A stretch of 64,000 bases of DNA from Actinoplanes sichuanensis (GTDB lineage Bacteria; Actinomycetota; Actinomycetes; Mycobacteriales; Micromonosporaceae): NCBI RefSeq assembly GCF_033097365.1, contig NZ_AP028461.1:1-64000 (forward strand). Direction: 5' to 3'. Position 1 is the stretch's first letter. Each line of letters opens with the position of its first letter. The translations under genes and the position numbers were made by a program. The notes beneath the pieces were generated by a model. It did not search any database. It had not been told where the DNA came from and was given only the letters and a program-made list of their open reading frames with translations. Positions 62,250-64,000 of this stretch are shown here, piece by piece.

Positions 62250-64000
62250 ATGGGCAAAAACCATCCACCTGGAGCACGGCGGTGGCGCGCCGCCGTGCTG
62301 ACCTTCGCCATGGTCAGCACCACGATGGCGGCCACGATCAGCGCGCCGGGGCCGGCCGTCGCCGCGCCGGCCGCCGCGCCGAACGGGGCCGCCGACCGTT
62401 ACGGGCTGGTCGACATGCTCGATACCGGTGGCCTGGTCGCCGCCCGCGGTGCCCGCACCGCCCTGCTCGGCACCGACGCCCAGCTCCGCGAGTTTCTGGC
62501 CACCGGCCAGTTCCAGGCTCGCGTGCAGGACGACCGGATCACGCTCGCCCAGCTCATGGCGCTGAGCGGACCGGTTCTGACGAACGCCGCCAAACCGGTG
62601 CTGGCCGGCACCGCCGAGGATGTCCGGGCGTTCCTGGAGACCGGTTTCCAGGAGCCGTTCAACCAGGACATGCGGATCAAAGTGAGCCAGATCATGGCGG
62701 CCGGTGGCCCGGCCACCGAGCGGGCCGCGCAGGCCGCCCTGGCCGCCGGACCGGAGAAGGTCGCCGAGTTCTACCTCTCCGGGTATGCCACGGCGGCCGC
62801 CCAGGACGACCGGATCATGGCGTCGCAGCTCGTCTCGTTCGGTGGCGCCGAGGTCAAGCGCACCGGCGCCCTGGCCCTGCGCGGCACCGCCGACGAGCTG
62901 CGCGAGTGGCTGGACCGTGGGCAGCACATCGCCCGGGCCCGCGACGAGGAGGTGATGACGGTCGCCGAGCTGGCCAAGCTGGCCGTCGAGGCGCGGGCCA
63001 CGGCAGCCGCCGAGACGGTGGCCGCACAGGAGGCGTCGGCGAAAGCCCGTACCGCCTCCGAACTGGCGAAGGCGGCAGCCGAGCGAGCCGCCGACGAAAC
63101 CGAGGCGGCCAAGGACAACGCGGTCAAGGCCGCCGAGGCGGCCGGCCGGGCCGCGGACGCCGCAGTGCAGGCGGCCGACGCCGCCCAACAGGCGATCGCC
63201 GCGGCGAAGGCCGCGAACAACGCGGCCCGGGTGGCCGCCAACGCCGCGTCCCGGGCGGCGTCCGCGGCCGCCGCCGCGGGCCAGGCCTCGACCGACGCCT
63301 ACAACGCCGCCGCCCGCGCCGCGGTCAACGCCGGGCAGGCGACCAGCGCCCGGGTGGCCGCGCAGAAGGCCAAGGACATCGGCAAGGCGGCCAACGAGGC
63401 GGCCGCCGCGTCGCTGGCCGCCGGGGACGCCGCCGACGCGGCCGGGGACGCCGCGAAGGCGGCCCGGTCCGCGATCGGCAACTCACAGGCCGCCGCGGCC
63501 GCCGCCGACCGGGCCGCGAGCCAGGCCGGTGTCTCCGGTCGGGAGGCTGCCAAGGCCCGTGCCGCGGCTGCCAAGGCCCGCCGTCTCGCCGGTGTCGCCG
63601 AGCAGGCCGCGGACCGCACCGAGGTGCTGGCCCGCAAGTCGGCCAAGGCGGCGCGGGAGGCCGCGGCGTTCGCCGCACGGGCCGCCACCCACGCCGACAA
63701 CGCCGCGGCCGAGGCGATCCGGGCCGCCGACCACGCCGGTGACGCGGAGACCGCGGCCGCCCAGTCCAATCTGCACGCGAACAACGCCAAGACGGCCGCC
63801 GCCACCGCCCGCGACGCGGCGGCCAAGGCGGCCGAGGTGGAACAGACCGCCCGCGAGGCCGACGCGCTGCGACTGGAGACCGAGACGGCGGAGGCGGTCG
63901 CCGAGGCGGTCGCGCTGCGCGAGATCGAGGACGCCCAGCCGGCGCGGCCGCTGCCGGACACCCCCGAGTACCAGCGGGTCGACGCGGCCACCCAGCAGCT
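62250..64000 (+). CDS. Secreted ALF-repeat, alanine-rich coiled-coil protein, C-terminus cut by window edge
   Basis: 583 residues to the edge. Signal peptide at about 1-37 (AAVLTFAMVSTTMAATISAP). ALF-type short repeats near 70-240 (DDRITLAQLMALSGPV, EDVRAFLETGF, DQDMRIKVSQIMAAGG-like units, QDDRIMASQLVSFGG). From residue 250 an Ala/Lys/Glu-rich coiled coil (AKAAAERAADETEAAKDNA). Likely a large cell-surface or secreted protein, sometimes with a toxin or nuclease end beyond the window. Confidence 0.85.
   Translation, partial: MGKNHPPGARRWRAAVLTFAMVSTTMAATISAPGPAVAAPAAAPNGAADRYGLVDMLDTGGLVAARGARTALLGTDAQLREFLATGQFQARVQDDRITLAQLMALSGPVLTNAAKPVLAGTAEDVRAFLETGFQEPFNQDMRIKVSQIMAAGGPATERAAQAALAAGPEKVAEFYLSGYATAAAQDDRIMASQLVSFGGAEVKRTGALALRGTADELREWLDRGQHIARARDEEVMTVAELAKLAVEARATAAAETVAAQEASAKARTASELAKAAAERAADETEAAKDNAVKAAEAAGRAADAAVQAADAAQQAIAAAKAANNAARVAANAASRAASAAAAAGQASTDAYNAAARAAVNAGQATSARVAAQKAKDIGKAANEAAAASLAAGDAADAAGDAAKAARSAIGNSQAAAAAADRAASQAGVSGREAAKARAAAAKARRLAGVAEQAADRTEVLARKSAKAAREAAAFAARAATHADNAAAEAIRAADHAGDAETAAAQSNLHANNAKTAAATARDAAAKAAEVEQTAREADALRLETETAEAVAEAVALREIEDAQPARPLPDTPEYQRVDAATQQ

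Noticed and set aside
62105..63742. 545-residue plus-strand frame
   Set aside because: Arg/Gly-rich shadow; the frame starting at 62250 has a signal peptide and ALF repeats.
1..64000. CRISPR array
   Set aside because: No regularly spaced short repeats were seen; only isolated inverted and direct repeats.

Overview
The window is high-GC DNA with frequent GTG and TTG starts, many ATGA-type gene overlaps, ANTAR, SpoIIE and DUF5994 proteins and ALF-repeat proteins. This points to a filamentous actinomycete, most likely of the Actinoplanes/Micromonospora group; the genus is inferred. Most of the window is accessory DNA. No complete rRNA or tRNA gene and no CRISPR array was seen.

Region 1 (1-8.0 kb): a tyrosine integrase cut by the left edge; a tight XRE / ImmA-IrrE peptidase / PIN-domain operon behind a perfect inverted-repeat operator; two neighbouring PD-(D/E)XK nuclease-like genes; and a HAD hydrolase gene split by an IS5-family element. 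The element has terminal inverted repeats and a 3-bp target duplication.

Region 2 (8.2-15.0 kb) is the most interesting part. A MazG-like/DUF1599 (Nmad1) protein is divergent from a four-gene operon: acyl-carrier-like protein, XRE regulator, ImmA/IrrE peptidase and a thymidylate-synthase-like protein. A TylF-type methyltransferase and a protein resembling the 5-hmdU DNA kinase helical domain (formerly aGPT-Pplase) family follow. Together they look like a chromosomal, regulated locus for making or policing a modified pyrimidine nucleotide or DNA base. The function is inferred.

Region 3 (15.2-33.2 kb): a frameshifted integrase, then a defence island. It holds a three-gene pPIWI-RE system (zinc-ribbon REase, Fe-S DinG-like helicase, PIWI-like protein), a frameshifted hypothetical gene, an OLD-type ATPase-TOPRIM nuclease, a PD-(D/E)XK protein, and a two-gene Hachiman-like system (HamA-like nuclease and Ski2-like helicase).

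Region 4 (33.7-58.0 kb) is bounded by a perfect 43-bp direct repeat that looks like the 3' half of a tRNA-Pro gene, each copy followed by a terminator. An integrase C-terminal remnant sits just inside the right copy. The cargo is stress and signalling genes rather than typical phage or plasmid genes: ECF sigma factor, secreted protein, a glycosyltransferase operon, DoxX, Usp, a hybrid-free sensor kinase, GAF-ANTAR proteins, hemerythrin, Acg-type nitroreductases, DUF5994 proteins, LapA and a SpoIIE phosphatase. Many of these are truncated, interrupted or broken by one- or two-base frameshifts.

Region 5 (58-64 kb): an IS5-type transposase, a large secreted endonuclease/exonuclease/phosphatase-FG-GAP protein, and a divergent secreted alanine-rich ALF-repeat coiled-coil protein that runs off the right edge.
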